From Sebastes aleutianus (taxonomy: Eukaryota > Chordata > Actinopteri > Perciformes > Sebastidae), in the NCBI GenBank assembly GCA_916700875.1, contig CAKAKS010000031.1, positions 3,910,477 through 3,974,476 on the forward strand: a stretch of DNA of 64,000 bases, written 5' to 3'. The position numbers were made by a program, and so were the translations under genes. The notes below the pieces were generated by a model, which saw nothing but the letters and a program-made list of their open reading frames with translations, was not told the origin of the DNA and ran no database searches. Within the stretch, counting starts at the first letter, position 1; each line of letters opens with the position of its first letter. This document shows, piece after piece, positions 41,569-53,448 of this stretch.

Positions 41569-43065
41569 AGAAGAGTTAGAGATGGAAGGAGAGCACTCTG
41601 ATGTGCTCCGTCTGGTCGACTTAAAGTGTCATTCCCACTGTCTCAAAGATGATTTTCTCTCTCTCTCTCTTTCTGCTGTGTGACTGACTTTCCCTCTGTC
41701 TGTGTGTCTGCAGCCTATATCTTCAATCTCTATATCCTCCAAAGCCCCATTCTCTCCGCTCGCTGTCTGTTCTAGCGCCGTCTCAAAGCCTCCCTCTGCC
41801 TCCCTGTCATTATCTCTCTCTGTTTCTCTCCCCTCTCTCTATTCTCCAAGGGTTGAATTCAACAAGTGCCGCTGTAGAGAGAGAGTGAGAGAGAATGGGG
41901 AGAGAGAGAAAGAGAGCAGAGCAGAGCAGAGCAGAGCGAATCAATGATGAAAGGAGTGGGAGGCTCAGTGTGCGCGCGTGTGTGCATGTGTCTGCGCGCG
42001 TGTGTCTGATCAATGCAGTATCTATACGTCGCAGGGAGTGGGAGGGAGAGAAAAACACAGGCTACAGTTACAGACGGAGACAGAGACTGGGCAGAGCTTA
42101 GAGAGAAGCAAAGGAGGGAGGGGGGAGTTGAGACAGAGAGAAAGTCATTTGAGGACAGTACGAGTAGAGAAAGACAATTAGGTTGAAGCAACTTCTGCCA
42201 CTTGCCCCTGGACACAGATGCCTATATGGTCTAACAGAAGAGAGGAGGATGACTAAGAGAAAAGAGAAAAGCTTACAGAGGTCATAGCCGCCGTTAATTA
42301 ATTAAATAGTGAAACTTCTGAAATCCCTGTTTGACGCAAGTCTGGAAGGGAATGCGTCACGTCACAGTAAAGCAACTGGAAAGCTTTAATAATCCTTCCA
42401 ATTGCAGAATTAAAAAACTCATTTCAAGGTATTTCCCTTTGTCTTCGGAGGACAATAGTTTTTTAAAAAAGAGCTTTTTTACTTTTGAGCAAGTGTTGTG
42501 TATTCTCTCTGAATCATGCGAGGACCTCTCTGCCAAACACCTACACACAAGCGGAGAGAAGTTCTTGTCTTCACGCAAGACTATTTTGTATTTCTACATG
42601 AATTGGTAAATTAAATGATTAATTCACGCCTCCACTTTGCTGGCTCAGCTCATTCAGGTGACATTTTTCCTGTTGTTGTTAGATTTTTTAGTTTTTTTTT
42701 GACCATGCACGGAGCATGGAAGGCATCCCTGAAAATGTAGCGTGATGTGGATGAGGGAGGACAGGAGCCAGATGTCGCAGCCTGTGTGACAGGGGAGGGA
42801 AAGATAAAACACTAACAGAAATAGGAAAGAAGTTCCAGAAAGATGTGCGTGGGAGGATAAGAATGCAAATATGACAGATGAGTAAGTTCATTTTGTACAC
42901 ACACGCATGTGAAGGTTGCGCAATGCTTGCATGTCGGAGGAAGAGCTCTCTCTGACCTCTGCGCTGAAGACACATGAAGACACTTCAGCGAGCGATTTCA
43001 AAATTTCATCTTTTTCTCCTCGCAACGCACATCTGTTAAGAAAATGAAAAGCTGAAGCGGAGCAT

Positions 43066-43073
43066 TTTTTATA
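43066..43073 (-). promoter_or_regulatory. TATA-like sequence upstream of nacc2 (tentative)
   Basis: On the minus strand TATAAAAA lies in a CpG-containing context (GCGCTCGGATATAAAAAATG) about 2.8 kb upstream of the nacc2 start exon. It is a candidate core promoter for a noncoding first exon. There is no transcript evidence, and single TATA-like words occur by chance. Confidence 0.2.
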
Positions 43074-43411
43074 TCCGAGCGCGTCCCCAGAAAGTAACCA
43101 GACACATTGCGCTTCATTTTTCTTTCTTTTGCCAAAAGAAACCTCAAGTGGAGAAAAAGTTGCGCTAAACTGAGCAAACTTTTACTCTTCAGTCAAGGCG
43201 GAAATATGAAAGGGAGGATATCACAAAGCGTCGAATACAGTGAGTCAGACTTTGGTTTAGAGAGAGCTTTGCCCCGGCGGTGTGATATCTGCACGACACA
43301 TATAGCCACACATGAGCGAGCGCACACAAAAAGCGCAGTCGAAAAACGCAGGAGACACAAATCCGCAGACACACTAATGAAAACATATACACACTCCCTC
43401 CCCCTGTTCAA

Positions 43412-43433
43412 TACACACACACACACACACACA
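43412..43433. repeat. (CA)n microsatellite
   Basis: Eleven CA units upstream of nacc2. Confidence 0.95.
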
Positions 43434-43739
43434 GTCAGGTAATCTCCCTGTGCACACTCAGCAACCCACACTCTGTTTGTCTGTCTGTCCTTCTGTGAAC
43501 CTGCCAGACTGCTTGTCCATCGGTCCATCCATCAAATATTGTCACTAGTGTGTCCTCACATCGCCTCTTGCTTCTCCCCACTCTCCCTCTTTTTTCTCTC
43601 TATCCTTCCCGCCCCGCATACCACATACCCACTGTCTCTCTGCCAATTAATGCACACAGGGCTGCATTGCAGTGAGGTTGGCGCGTGCCACGGCAGCAAG
43701 CACAGTACAGAGTCTACAGACATGCATGTACGTGCCAGC

Positions 43740-43860
43740 CGGGCAGAGGGAGAGGGAGAGGGAGAGGAGAGGAGGAGGAGGGAGGGAGGGAGTGAGGGAG
43801 GGAGGAGTGAGGGGAAAAGAGGAAGAGGGAGGGGGAGAGCAAAGGAGAGTGAGCGGAGAA
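43740..43860. repeat. purine tract (GGGA/GA)n
   Basis: About 120 bases almost wholly A and G on the plus strand (GAGGGAGAGGGAGAGG type), with mirror symmetry. Confidence 0.9.
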
Positions 43861-44275
43861 TATGTTGAGTCAGGCAGACAGGACGGCGGTGTGCCACACT
43901 GCACATACAGTATATATACACAGACACACTCCCGCATGTTCATGTAAATGTATGCGCGAGTGGATTTGAAACACATGTAGATTATGGCGGTGGGCGGGCA
44001 CATTAAAACGTACATGTACACAAACATCCCCACGGAAATTGCAACCCCCTTCCCGCCTGTATTAAATATAGACTTTGCACATCCGTGATGAAAAAATATA
44101 AGGCATGAACTCCCTCAACGAGTGATTATGTATGTGTGTCTGTGTGTGTGTGCTGCTTGTGTCCTCATTTCCTTCTGTGTTTGCATTTCCATGTCAAAGT
44201 TTCTCGCGTACCAAGGCGTGCTTCTATAATCATCGTTATATACCCGGCTGTGACTTTTGCCACTGTATGTCAGGC

Positions 44276-44301
44276 GTGTGTGTGTGTGTGTGTGTGTGTG
44301 T
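44276..44301. repeat. (GT)n microsatellite
   Basis: About 13 GT units upstream of nacc2. Confidence 0.95.
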
Positions 44302-44879
44302 GAGCAGAGATATGAGATCTGAATTGCTGTTGTCTGCTTTGTTGGAATGTGTTACATCCATTTTAATCAAGGATTCATACCTACGCACAGTGTTATTAAC
44401 TGCAGCAGCAGGTCCAGGCATATTTGAATAATCTGAAGAAATGAGACGATTCGCCAGATGGCACACATGCACACACACATGCACACGGCTAATCACTAGT
44501 TATACGGTAGCTATCCACCAAATAACAATAGGCAATAGTCAAATGTAAGACTGTTGTGGAGGATTGTTCTGTAACACTTGAAGCGCTCTGAATGACCACA
44601 CAAAACACTGATGTGGAAGTCAACGAATGTGAACGCAATGAGGAGACTCTCTGAATGGAGATGCACGGAGGAACCCTTTGTCGACAGTACGTGACAAACC
44701 GGGCTTTCAACTAAATCCAATGTAAACCCACTAATTATTACCCCACCCAATATTAATAACGTGAGAGTCCGCTCAGGGCTGGTAGGAGGGGTGGTGGATG
44801 GGTCAAACAAACACAAGACTTTCAACCAGGCGACTGCTGTTCGTGACCCGTGTGAAACTAAAAGTATCATTGACTTATT

Positions 44880-45285
44880 TTGTCACGACAGTCTTTAGTT
44901 ACGTGAGTTGTCGGTATAGCAGCCCTGTTAGTCACTAGTCAGTGAAGTTAACATCAACCACGACCGTTTCCTTACCCCTAACTAATTGGTTGTGTTGCCT
45001 AATCCTAGCTTCCTGTGAAAACGGAACTTTATTTTGAGAGGACGTTAAGTGTATATTGACACGCCGTCTTCCGGTCCGCCCAAAAGTAACGTTAAGAGGG
45101 GTACCCCTTGCGTCGGTCTCCGATGTCGAGGGGCACTGACCAAGCGGCGGTATTTAACGAGTTGGGAGTGAGAATGTGTTGTTACCATCATTCTGACCAA
45201 TTGGCTTCCACACGTTAACATGAAACCTTCATGCTTCCTACATGTTATGATGTAACGTGCACACACCAAATAAGGAACCAAGGTA
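44880..45285. repeat. probable interspersed repeat (tentative)
   Basis: Contains TTGTGTTGCCTAATCCTAGC and GGTCTCCGATGTCGAGGGGC with GACCAAGCGGCGGTATTTAA, wording I associate with teleost dispersed repeats. No second copy in the window proves it. Confidence 0.35.
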
Positions 45286-45296
45286 TGGAGGGTGAA

Positions 45297-45913
45297 CCAT
45301 AGACTGTATATAAGAAGTGGACATAGTCATCGTGACGTCACCCGTTGGTTTGTGAACTACGGTTTTGAGGCCTCGAGTTTGGCTATTTTGGCCGTTGCCA
45401 TCTTGGCATTTTGCAACCAGACGTGCCACGAGAGGGTGGAGCTAAGTAAAACCGAACGCTGAATAAGACATTTTTAGGCGACCAAAAAATGTATACTAAC
45501 TTTCATGAACTGAGAACACACCGTGAAAGGGTTAAAGCGCTAAGATGAAAACACGGACAAATCCCAGACCGGACAACTCCGTGGTAGAGACCTGTGAATC
45601 ACTAGGTAGCCCCGCCCTAAAGCATCCCCTGCTTTATGGTCTATTTGACTCTAAATGGGACCATAATTTACTAAATGAACATCATGCTGTATTGAAGAAG
45701 ACTTGAAACTAGAGATTGAGACCATAAACTCATGTTTACAATGATTACTGAGGTGATAAATCAAGTGAGAAGTAATTTTCTCATAGACTTCTATACAACC
45801 AGACTTCTTTTTGCAACCAGAGGAGTCGCCCCCTGCTGGCTATTAGATAGAATGCAAGTTTAAGGAACTTCCGCATTGGCTTCACTTCTCAGATCCCGGA
45901 GGTTACCCACTGG
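45297..45913. repeat. 600-bp interspersed repeat, copy 1
   Basis: From AGACTGTATATAAGAAGTGG through GACGTCACCCGTTGGTTTGT and AGGAGTCGCCCCCTGCTGGC to GGTTACCCACTGG. A reverse-orientation copy lies at 52909-53448. It is an interspersed teleost repeat of uncertain class. Confidence 0.8.
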
Positions 45914-47015
45914 GGTGAACCAATTGAATAAATGAAAGGACTTCAATAAGACCATAAAAGTTACATATAATTATGATTCATGTATTTACCATTTAGCACT
46001 TCATGGAATAGTTCAAGTTAGTTAAATATTGAAGGGAAAGTTGTCGTCGCACTAACTTTTGTTCAACATGTAGATGATAAAATCCTAACTAAGCTAAACA
46101 TACGTCCAGAATACAAATACAGAGAAGTGATGGCGTTAATTAAAATCTCATTTAAAGTGCGGCAATCCACGAATAAATGTAAATTAATTTTTTTTTTTTA
46201 AGTGAGCTGAGTAGGAACAGCTCCTTCCGCTCCAGCTTATGTTGCCTCTATACAATCTCAATATGAACAGTCCCCTCGTTATAAATATTCAGATCCTGCA
46301 GTTGTTCTCATGTCTAAAGTGTACCAGACAACAGATTCTATCCACGTTGAGACGGCAACGCTCCCTGGCAACAGTTCTACCAATCGGGACCGAGCGGGTG
46401 TCTGCCTGCCTGAGTCTGTCTGAGTATCATTATGGGATGTCGAGAGAGAGAGAGAGAGAGAGAAAGAGTGAGAGAGGCTGCTTATCACTGCTTATAATGC
46501 AACATCATTCTCTGTGTATAGACCCTGCTGGGTGAAGTTGTCTGCACATAGTCGGGATCAAAATCGTCTTTTCTTTAAAAAAAAAAGAAAAAAAACTCCC
46601 TATGATTCATGCAGTTATGTAACAAACAGACAACTATGAAATGATTTGTTGTGGGCTGAATATTGTCTGGTATCTTTCCACTTGTATTCACTCAATATGC
46701 ACCGATAATGTAACTTGTGGTCTGAGTAGGAGAAAAAAAAAGAGGCTGAATTTCAGGTAAAACTAAATGGCTGTCTGTGGCAATATGAAAATGACAATGA
46801 TGCTAGCTCACTTCTGACTCATTTGTTCTGATAAAATACAGTATGGCCACTTTTGAACTGGACTGTAAGCGGATTGATTTGTTGAATTTCTAATTATATG
46901 TAACATTACCATGAGTTTGCCACCTCTTAGCTCATCACTTAGAGTGGCTATAATCAATATTTTTATAATAACAATGGATCTAATGACTACTAGCTGGTGA
47001 CACACAAGCCACAAA

Positions 47016-47576
47016 TCCACTGCACGATACGGCACGACTCGGCTCGGCTCGCTTGGAACCGTTCTTTTTTGGTTTTCCACTGGCAAAAGTTGTGGATGGT
47101 ACCTGGTACTTTTTGTGGTACCACCTCGGTCGAGGTTCCAAGTGAGCTGAGCCGAGACTAGAAGGTGGAGTTAAAACACTGCAGACCACTGATTGGTCAG
47201 AGAGAACTGTGCACCAATGGGACATCCAGCACAAACCCATTATTATTAAATAGCCAAGCTACCGTCAATAGTAATTGCATTTTTTTATTCGCTGGACCCA
47301 GATTTTAAAGAAATGGCAGCCCGCAAAAACCATTGACATGGTCAAATGACGAAGGGCAGACGTTCCTCTGTTTGGTTGCCGATGAAAGGATCCTGGATGG
47401 AGTAACGTGCGTGTTGTCGCATTGAAGATGATGACACGGCAGCGTCGCTGTGACATCAGCTAAGAGTCTAGCATACATTGACAATGTACTATCTGCAGTG
47501 GAAAACGAAACTGAGAAAAGCATCTGGTACCAAAAGTGGGTCAAGTAGAGTTGAGTTGAGCTGAACCGTGCAGTGG
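47016..47576. mobile_element. Harbinger-type element with SANT/Myb-like remnant
   Basis: The left end CCACTGCACGATACGGCACG and the right end (reverse complement CCACTGCACGGTTCAGCTCA) are inverted repeats. The plus strand near 47340-47400 reads WSNDEGQTFLCLVADERILD, resembling the Myb/SANT-like protein of Harbinger elements. Stops surround it. A local palindrome (CTCGGCTCGCTTGGAACC with GGTTCCAAGTGAGCTGAG) lies at 47043-47156. Confidence 0.65.
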
Positions 47577-47659
47577 AAATGAGGCATTTAGCAGTTAAAG
47601 AGCTACACATTTATCGTTGGTGTAGACCAAAAACAGAGCTAAAAAGGAGAGTGAATATT

Positions 47660-47850
47660 ATGGTAAATGGTAAATGGACTTGGACTTATATAGCGCTTTT
47701 CTAATCTTCAGACCACTCAAAGCGCTTTACACTACATGTCAGCATTCACCCATTCACACACACATTCATACACTGATGGCAGAGGCTGCTAAGGTGCCAA
47801 CTTCACCCATCAGGATCTAATCTCCAATTGAATGTTACTCCAAATCTACT
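47660..47850. repeat. retroelement 3'-end-like repeat (AAATGGACTTGGACTTATATAGCGC)
   Basis: Shares GTAAATGGACTTG...TTATATAGCGCTTTTCTAA with the SINE at 60017-60165, then continues with ACCACTCAAAGCGCTTTACA and CATTCACCCATTCACAC. A common teleost repeat end, without a tRNA-like head here. Confidence 0.7.
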
Positions 47851-47900
47851 GTGTGCGTAATAGGCATCTGAATGCTAGCAAGTTAGCCGTATCAACTTTA

Positions 47901-48360
47901 AGAGGACCTATTATGGTTATTTTCAGGTGCATACTTGTATTTTGGATTTCTACTAAAACACGTTTATATGCCTTCATGATAAAATAAAAAAAAAAAGGCT
48001 TTATTTTTCTCATACCGGCTGTGCTGCAGTGCCTCTTTTTATGAGGATCTTATTATGATTGGTCAGAAGAACCAAACTCTTTGGTTCGCTCTAACTAGCT
48101 TTGTTTGAGGGCGTGCCCAACTAGCTGCTAGGCAGGTATTATGCAGATGTGTTACTTAGTGACATCACCGCGTTACAGAAGAAAAGGCGGGACTTCAAGC
48201 GAGGCGTTTCAGGCAGTTCAGGAGCAGTGTTTCTGTGGGGGACAGTAACTCCCTTTGGTGTGGACTTTGGGCTTTGCAACTTTGCAGACATTTTACACAC
48301 AAAAAACTATACAACACACTAAAGGAAAGGGGAAAAAGCACAAAAGCATAATAGGTCACC
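47901..48360. mobile_element. short element GGACCTATTATG...CATAATAGGTCACC
   Basis: Inverted ends AGAGGACCTATTATG and CATAATAGGTCACC. TTTA precedes the left end (47897-47900) and follows the right end (48361-48364), giving a probable TTTA duplication. No coding capacity. Confidence 0.75.
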
Positions 48361-51300
48361 TTTAAAAGTTGATAATGTGTTCACAGCTTATTTCTGGCAC
48401 TCCAAGTGGCCAAAAGTGAGGCAGCGGATGCACCGCGAATGAATTGAACAACATCCAGGTAATTTAGAATTAGGCTATGTAGGTTTTTCTCAAATTTATT
48501 CAAACAAATATTGTGCTTGTTCTCAGTCGTTAAAAGTGACAGCCATGCCGTTATTTGTAGCTATTCCCAATTTGATTATATGTAACTCAATTAAATTTGC
48601 AGTTTCAGACTTGGATTGGTCTTAACAATTTCGGTAATTTGATAAAATTTGGTTCACATGCTATATTACTGCCTGCTGCTGCTGTAATTAGTGGTCACCA
48701 TTCATTTCCCCTAAAATCAATCAGTCAAAAGGCGCAATTGTCATTTGTGCAAATTGACCAATAACATCCATCCATTTGGTAGTGCAGGGACCGGGGATAA
48801 ATACTAACATGCACACACAAATACATATGTAAAAATGCACCAGCTTTGCGGAGAAAGACAGCACTGCAGCAAGTCAACGTCCTCTTATTGCACATAAAAC
48901 CCTGACGTGTCCCAGTGGTCGGAGACTTTATCAAACACGAAGCTGTGACAGAAAACTCCTGTAACGGTGGGCCACCTGTCAGTTTAGCTCGTAGTCGCGG
49001 TTGATGTGCGTGAGAGAAAAACGAGATAGTGGGAAAAGACAGAGGAAGAGCACGTCCGTGTTTCCATTGTGCATTTGTGTGTGTGTGTGTGTGTGTGGAT
49101 GATCCTCCTGAGGCAAAGGCATTGCTAATGAACTCCAAGTGGCTGTGGGAGGTAAACAAACAAACAAACAGTAGCAGCGGCTACTACATCACACCAAACT
49201 CCGGCGACTAGGACATCGGGATTGCAGCACACACCCCGTACGCACAAACAAATCAACCCACGTACCCTTGAATATACATGATGGCTTTTGGGCATACAGT
49301 TTGAGAGCTGAAGAGATAGAGATAGGAAAAATTGAAAGGTACAGAAGGGGAGAATAAATTGAGAGAGAGGCGAAAGGGAGGGGTTGAATCGAGGAGATAG
49401 ACGAACAAAAGGAGAGAGAGGACAGAGAGAGGGAGTGTGTGTAAAAGATGCAAATAGAAAAGAACAAGAGAGAAGTTGACAAAGCACAGTCACAGGGAGA
49501 GGAGCGTTAGAGAGGAATAGGGAAATCAGTCAGAGTGATACAGAAAGGTAAAAAGAGTTCGGGATGAGGAAAGAAGCTGTGGGAGCCAAGATGACAAAAT
49601 TACAAAGAAAATACAAAATGCTGGAGAAAAAGAAAGAAATCAAAATACCAATAAGCTAAATAGACCCGATTGTATCAATAATATTCCCATTCAAGACTTG
49701 TGTAGAATAACTGTATATGGTGTAATTTGATTACATTTTTTTTGTGTGTCTGCTCGTCAGAGCAAAGCAACAGACGAAGCCAAGTGCTATCAACAAACTG
49801 ACACTTTGTTCCAATAAAAAGACATTCCACCTCCACATTACTGACTCCAAAATGTCAGCTCCAACCAAAGAGCCTTCCCAGAATCCTGCTGTATGACCGA
49901 GGAAAAGGGAAGAGAATGCAGCATAACATGAGAACAAAAGTGTTAAAAGGACAAAGACGGTTGGATTTTTCCGGTAAGCTCATATTGCAGAACCACAGGG
50001 GCCGGCAGGTCGTTCCAGTTTATAGCAACACATAAGTGTGACGTTAGAGCAGCGGGGAAACTCAAGCCCAGGTCTCACGCAAGAATGAGATATTTTGAAC
50101 AAACACTGACACAAGACTGAAAATTCCCCCGATTTTCAACTTTAAAAAAGGAAGCTACGTAAGTAGCACAGGAAGGAGGAAAGAGAACACGAGAAATGAT
50201 CCGGGAGGCATCAGCAGAATGAATGTGTGAATGTTAAACAGCAGTGTACACAATGTTACAGTATACTGCACCATGACTGCCATGTGATATCTCTTTTTTT
50301 GGGACAGTTTCATACTATTAAATCCTTTACATTGGCATCGGCTCCAAACTGCCATGTGACTGGTGGGTGTCCCAAAGCGTAACACAGAACTGTACATTTT
50401 CCATGAGCCTCAGGGCCCTAATTTCATGCTGCCGTGCACTTATCTTCTGCCAGCAAAGTATCAGTTTTGATGGGCTCGGGCAGATTTGCCAGTTTGGTGA
50501 TGACATTACTGATATTGGTGTCAATGTTGGTATGCGTGGCATATTAAATTACAGATTAATTGCACAGTTAGGGACTGTATGAAAAGAATTACAGTAAAAA
50601 AGAGGGAGGGTTGTGCAGTTTTTTCGTATCCTATCTTCATGAAGGTAGGGTTTATAGCAAGGCTATTCTAGACTCATTAGCTACCTAAAACAGTGAGAAA
50701 AATTATCAAACTTTTTCCACTGTAGGTGTATGTGAACAGATAACGGTTCGTCTACACTTGAAACAAACATCATTTGCCGTTGGCATCACAGGTCGGGGGT
50801 GTTGAACTCCCGCCTTGTGACTCCTGCTTTGACGAGGACATCGGTTTATTCTCGGGAGAAGCTTCTGTGGCATCTCGAAAAATGCGTTCCCTCACTTCCA
50901 AACTGTGGATACATGCAGCGTACAGGTTTAAGAAGGAGCTAATTCGCTGGAGTTGATGCCTGCCCTTACAGCTCCTTGATAATTTATTCTTGCAAGTACA
51001 ATTACAAAAGCAGGTGTGTCACTGCTGCGCTGGCTCTCCTGCCCACCAGACATCTGATACTCAAGTTTGCTAAAAAACACAGCAGATTTGTGCAGTTGCT
51101 TGCACTTTGTTTGAAAAAGCACAGGGCCCTAAAAACCCCCATTGATATCCTCCCTAACGTGACCTTCATCTGGGGACAACGAGGGGCATGAGACGGCCTG
51201 CTGAGTGTCACTGACTGTCACACGAGGACTACAATTAGGTTAGATTTCACAGGAGGTCTGTATGTTTGCGAGTGTATGTGTATCAATGGTGACACTCTGT

Positions 51301-51593
51301 ACGCATTTTGTTCCAAACATGATTTGATTTTCATGGTGCATGAGAGTGAGAAATGGAGGAAATAGGATGAATCACTGTGAAATGAAAGCATATCAGCGTG
51401 GTGATCCAGCACGCGCATATACTATACTATAAGTGAATGGAGTGGGCGAGAAAAGACTTCATTGTACTGTATACCGTATGTATGAGCAGATTGACTTAGA
51501 ATTAAAACAATAATCAAAATGTTTACTGATGGTTTTGTCTTAATTTGTCCTATTGTCCTCGCCCTTCTTAAGGGAGCCCTGTGAAGTTCTCGT
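48361..51593. other. noncoding stretch, no gene seen
   Basis: Unique-looking sequence with a GT run at 49076 and a purine-rich block at 49300-49560. CAGGGCCCTAA occurs at about 50410 and 51121 and may mark ends of an eroded element. I see no exon with both splice signals and a recognisable protein. Confidence 0.5.
49076..49097. repeat. (GT)n microsatellite
   Basis: Eleven GT units. Confidence 0.95.
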
Positions 51594-52165
51594 AGGGCGC
51601 TTTCACAAGCCAACATTTAGTCTGTTTTCATTTAACTCTGGTGCGGTTCATTTGGGCGGTTGTGAACGCAGTAATCGTACTCTGGTGCGGACCAAAACAA
51701 CCGGTTTCCAAGCGAAAGCAGGCTGCCAGTGTGGGCATTTGTTGAGACGGACACAGGTAAACAACAGGTTAACCTGAGTGGGAGAGGACTGACCTGGACT
51801 TTTGCAAAAGTCAGATTTTTGCTTGATATCCAAAGAGAAAAGAATATGCTAAATAAAGTCCACAAAAATAGTGATGTTTATAAAGTCATTTGAGATAAAC
51901 TGAAGGAAAATGGATTCATACGCACAGTAGATCAGTGCCGACTCAAAGTGGAAACATTTCGACAGCAACATACAGTATATAAGTGCCTTATTTATTCCCT
52001 GCGTAGAAGCAGCAGCTCTCAAGACGAAAAAGATAAATCCACTTCTTCGTACACGCCCCTCAGCAGATTATTTCTTTTAATTTGGTGAGCTTTAATTTGT
52101 GCACTGTGAAAGACTAAATGAACCAAAAGTAACAATTTCACTCTGAGTCGGACTAGCCAAATGGT
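51594..52165. mobile_element. DNA element remnant (tentative)
   Basis: The left part AGGGCGCTTTCACAAGCC with TCTGGTGCGGTTCATTTGGG and the right part GTGAAAGACTAAATGAACC look like the two ends of a GGGCGCTTTCACA-type teleost element. The right end is eroded. Confidence 0.4.
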
Positions 52166-52179
52166 AATGATGTGACGTG

Positions 52180-52565
52180 CTGTGCCGAGGCTTCGGAGTG
52201 TGTGTTGAGTAATCCGGGAAGTTTTCTGTGAAGCATGTATCGAGGCTTGTTTAGACCGATGATGTCATTGAAGACGCCTGAAGCCGAAATGCAGTTGAGA
52301 ACTTATTATTCCTGAATATAAACTAATAATGTCTCCCATCTATCATTTTCCTATAGATACACAAGCACACTCACTGCCCTCTGCCCGGTTAAACCACTGC
52401 CACACATCTGTAATGTATCTGCCTGTTTTACACTATTTGACCAGTAGATGGTTTCGTGTGCACATGAAGCCCAGATGAAGCCTCGTGAAATTAACCCCTT
52501 TGCGAACCAATTTGCTGGAGAGCTTCAGTGCTTCATGAAGCTTCCTCTCATCATCACTACCAAAT
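52180..52565. repeat. possible interspersed repeat with GAAGCTTC-type words
   Basis: CGAGGCTTCGGAGTGTG, GATGAAGCCTCGTG and GTGCTTCATGAAGCTTCC suggest a dispersed element. 1-90 (AATGCTTCGAAGCTTC...TATTCGAATGCTTCG) and 7845-7870 use similar wording. Class uncertain. Confidence 0.35.
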
Positions 52566-52908
52566 GCACTATGGCTTGAGAAAGAGCCCTTATGTTCAGT
52601 GTTACTCACCATAACACATTGTGTGTATCCTTGAGGCCTTATAAACCCATTGAGTGCATTTACTTATAACAATTCTTGTATTTAAATTCTTGAATTGTTT
52701 ACATCCATGTTGGCTAGCTTGCAGACTTCTTCTTCTATGCCTTGGTTGGTGCATTGATATGTTTCTTTGTGCATTAGCGCCACCAACTGTTGATCAGTGG
52801 AAAAGTGTGAAACTGATGGCAGGAGCGGGGATTGCGTCGCCCGCATCTGTGCATGTTCGTAGTCGAGCGTGTGAATGATACAAACAAAATGGGGACTCAC
52901 TCATGAAA

Positions 52909-53448
52909 ACCAGTGGGCAACCCTGGGTCTGAAAAGTGAAGCCAATGCTGAAGTGCCTTAAACTTGCATTCTTTCTAACAGCCAGCAGGGGGCGACTCCT
53001 CTGGTTGCAAAAAGAAGTCTGATTGTATAGAAGTCTATGAGAAAATTACATCTCACTTGATTTATTACCTCAGTAAACATTGTAAACATGAGTTTATGGT
53101 CTCAATTCTTCAATACAGCATGATGTTCATTTAGTAAATTATGGTCCCATTTAGAGTCAAATAGACCATAAAGCAGGGGATGATTTAGGGCGTGGCTACC
53201 TTGTGATTGAGAGGACGCTATTACGGCATTGTTTGGTCTGGATCTTTTCCGCATTTTCATCTTACGGTTCATGAAAGTTAATTGTAACATTTTAGTCACC
53301 TTCGGTTATACTTAGCTCCACTGTCCAGTGTCACTTCTGGTTGCAAAGAACCAAGATGGCGACGGCTAAAATTGCCAAACGCAAAGCTTCAAAACAGTCC
53401 ACAAACCAACGGGTGACGTCACGGTGACTACGTCCACTTCTTATATGG
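52909..53448. repeat. 600-bp interspersed repeat, copy 2 (reverse)
   Basis: From ACCAGTGGGCAACCCTGGG through GCCAGCAGGGGGCGACTCCT and CAACGGGTGACGTCACGGTG to CACTTCTTATATGGC. It is the inverted counterpart of 45297-45913, with small deletions. Confidence 0.8.

Larger units (their letters stand above)
40337..44879. other. upstream region of nacc2, no coding exon recognised
   Basis: Begins with the A-rich complement of the acceptor's pyrimidine tract. The rest is CA, CT and GA simple repeats, a CAG/CGG run and a CpG-containing stretch at about 42960-43340 that may include a noncoding first exon. The many open frames are simple-repeat products. Confidence 0.6.

Noticed and set aside
49125..49493. 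122-residue Ser/Leu-rich ORFs in three frames
   Set aside because: They arise from a purine-rich tract read in reverse and are open in several frames at once.
50410..51135. Possible element bounded by CAGGGCCCTAA
   Set aside because: The two occurrences are in the same orientation with dissimilar inner sequence. No inverted repeat or duplication could be confirmed.
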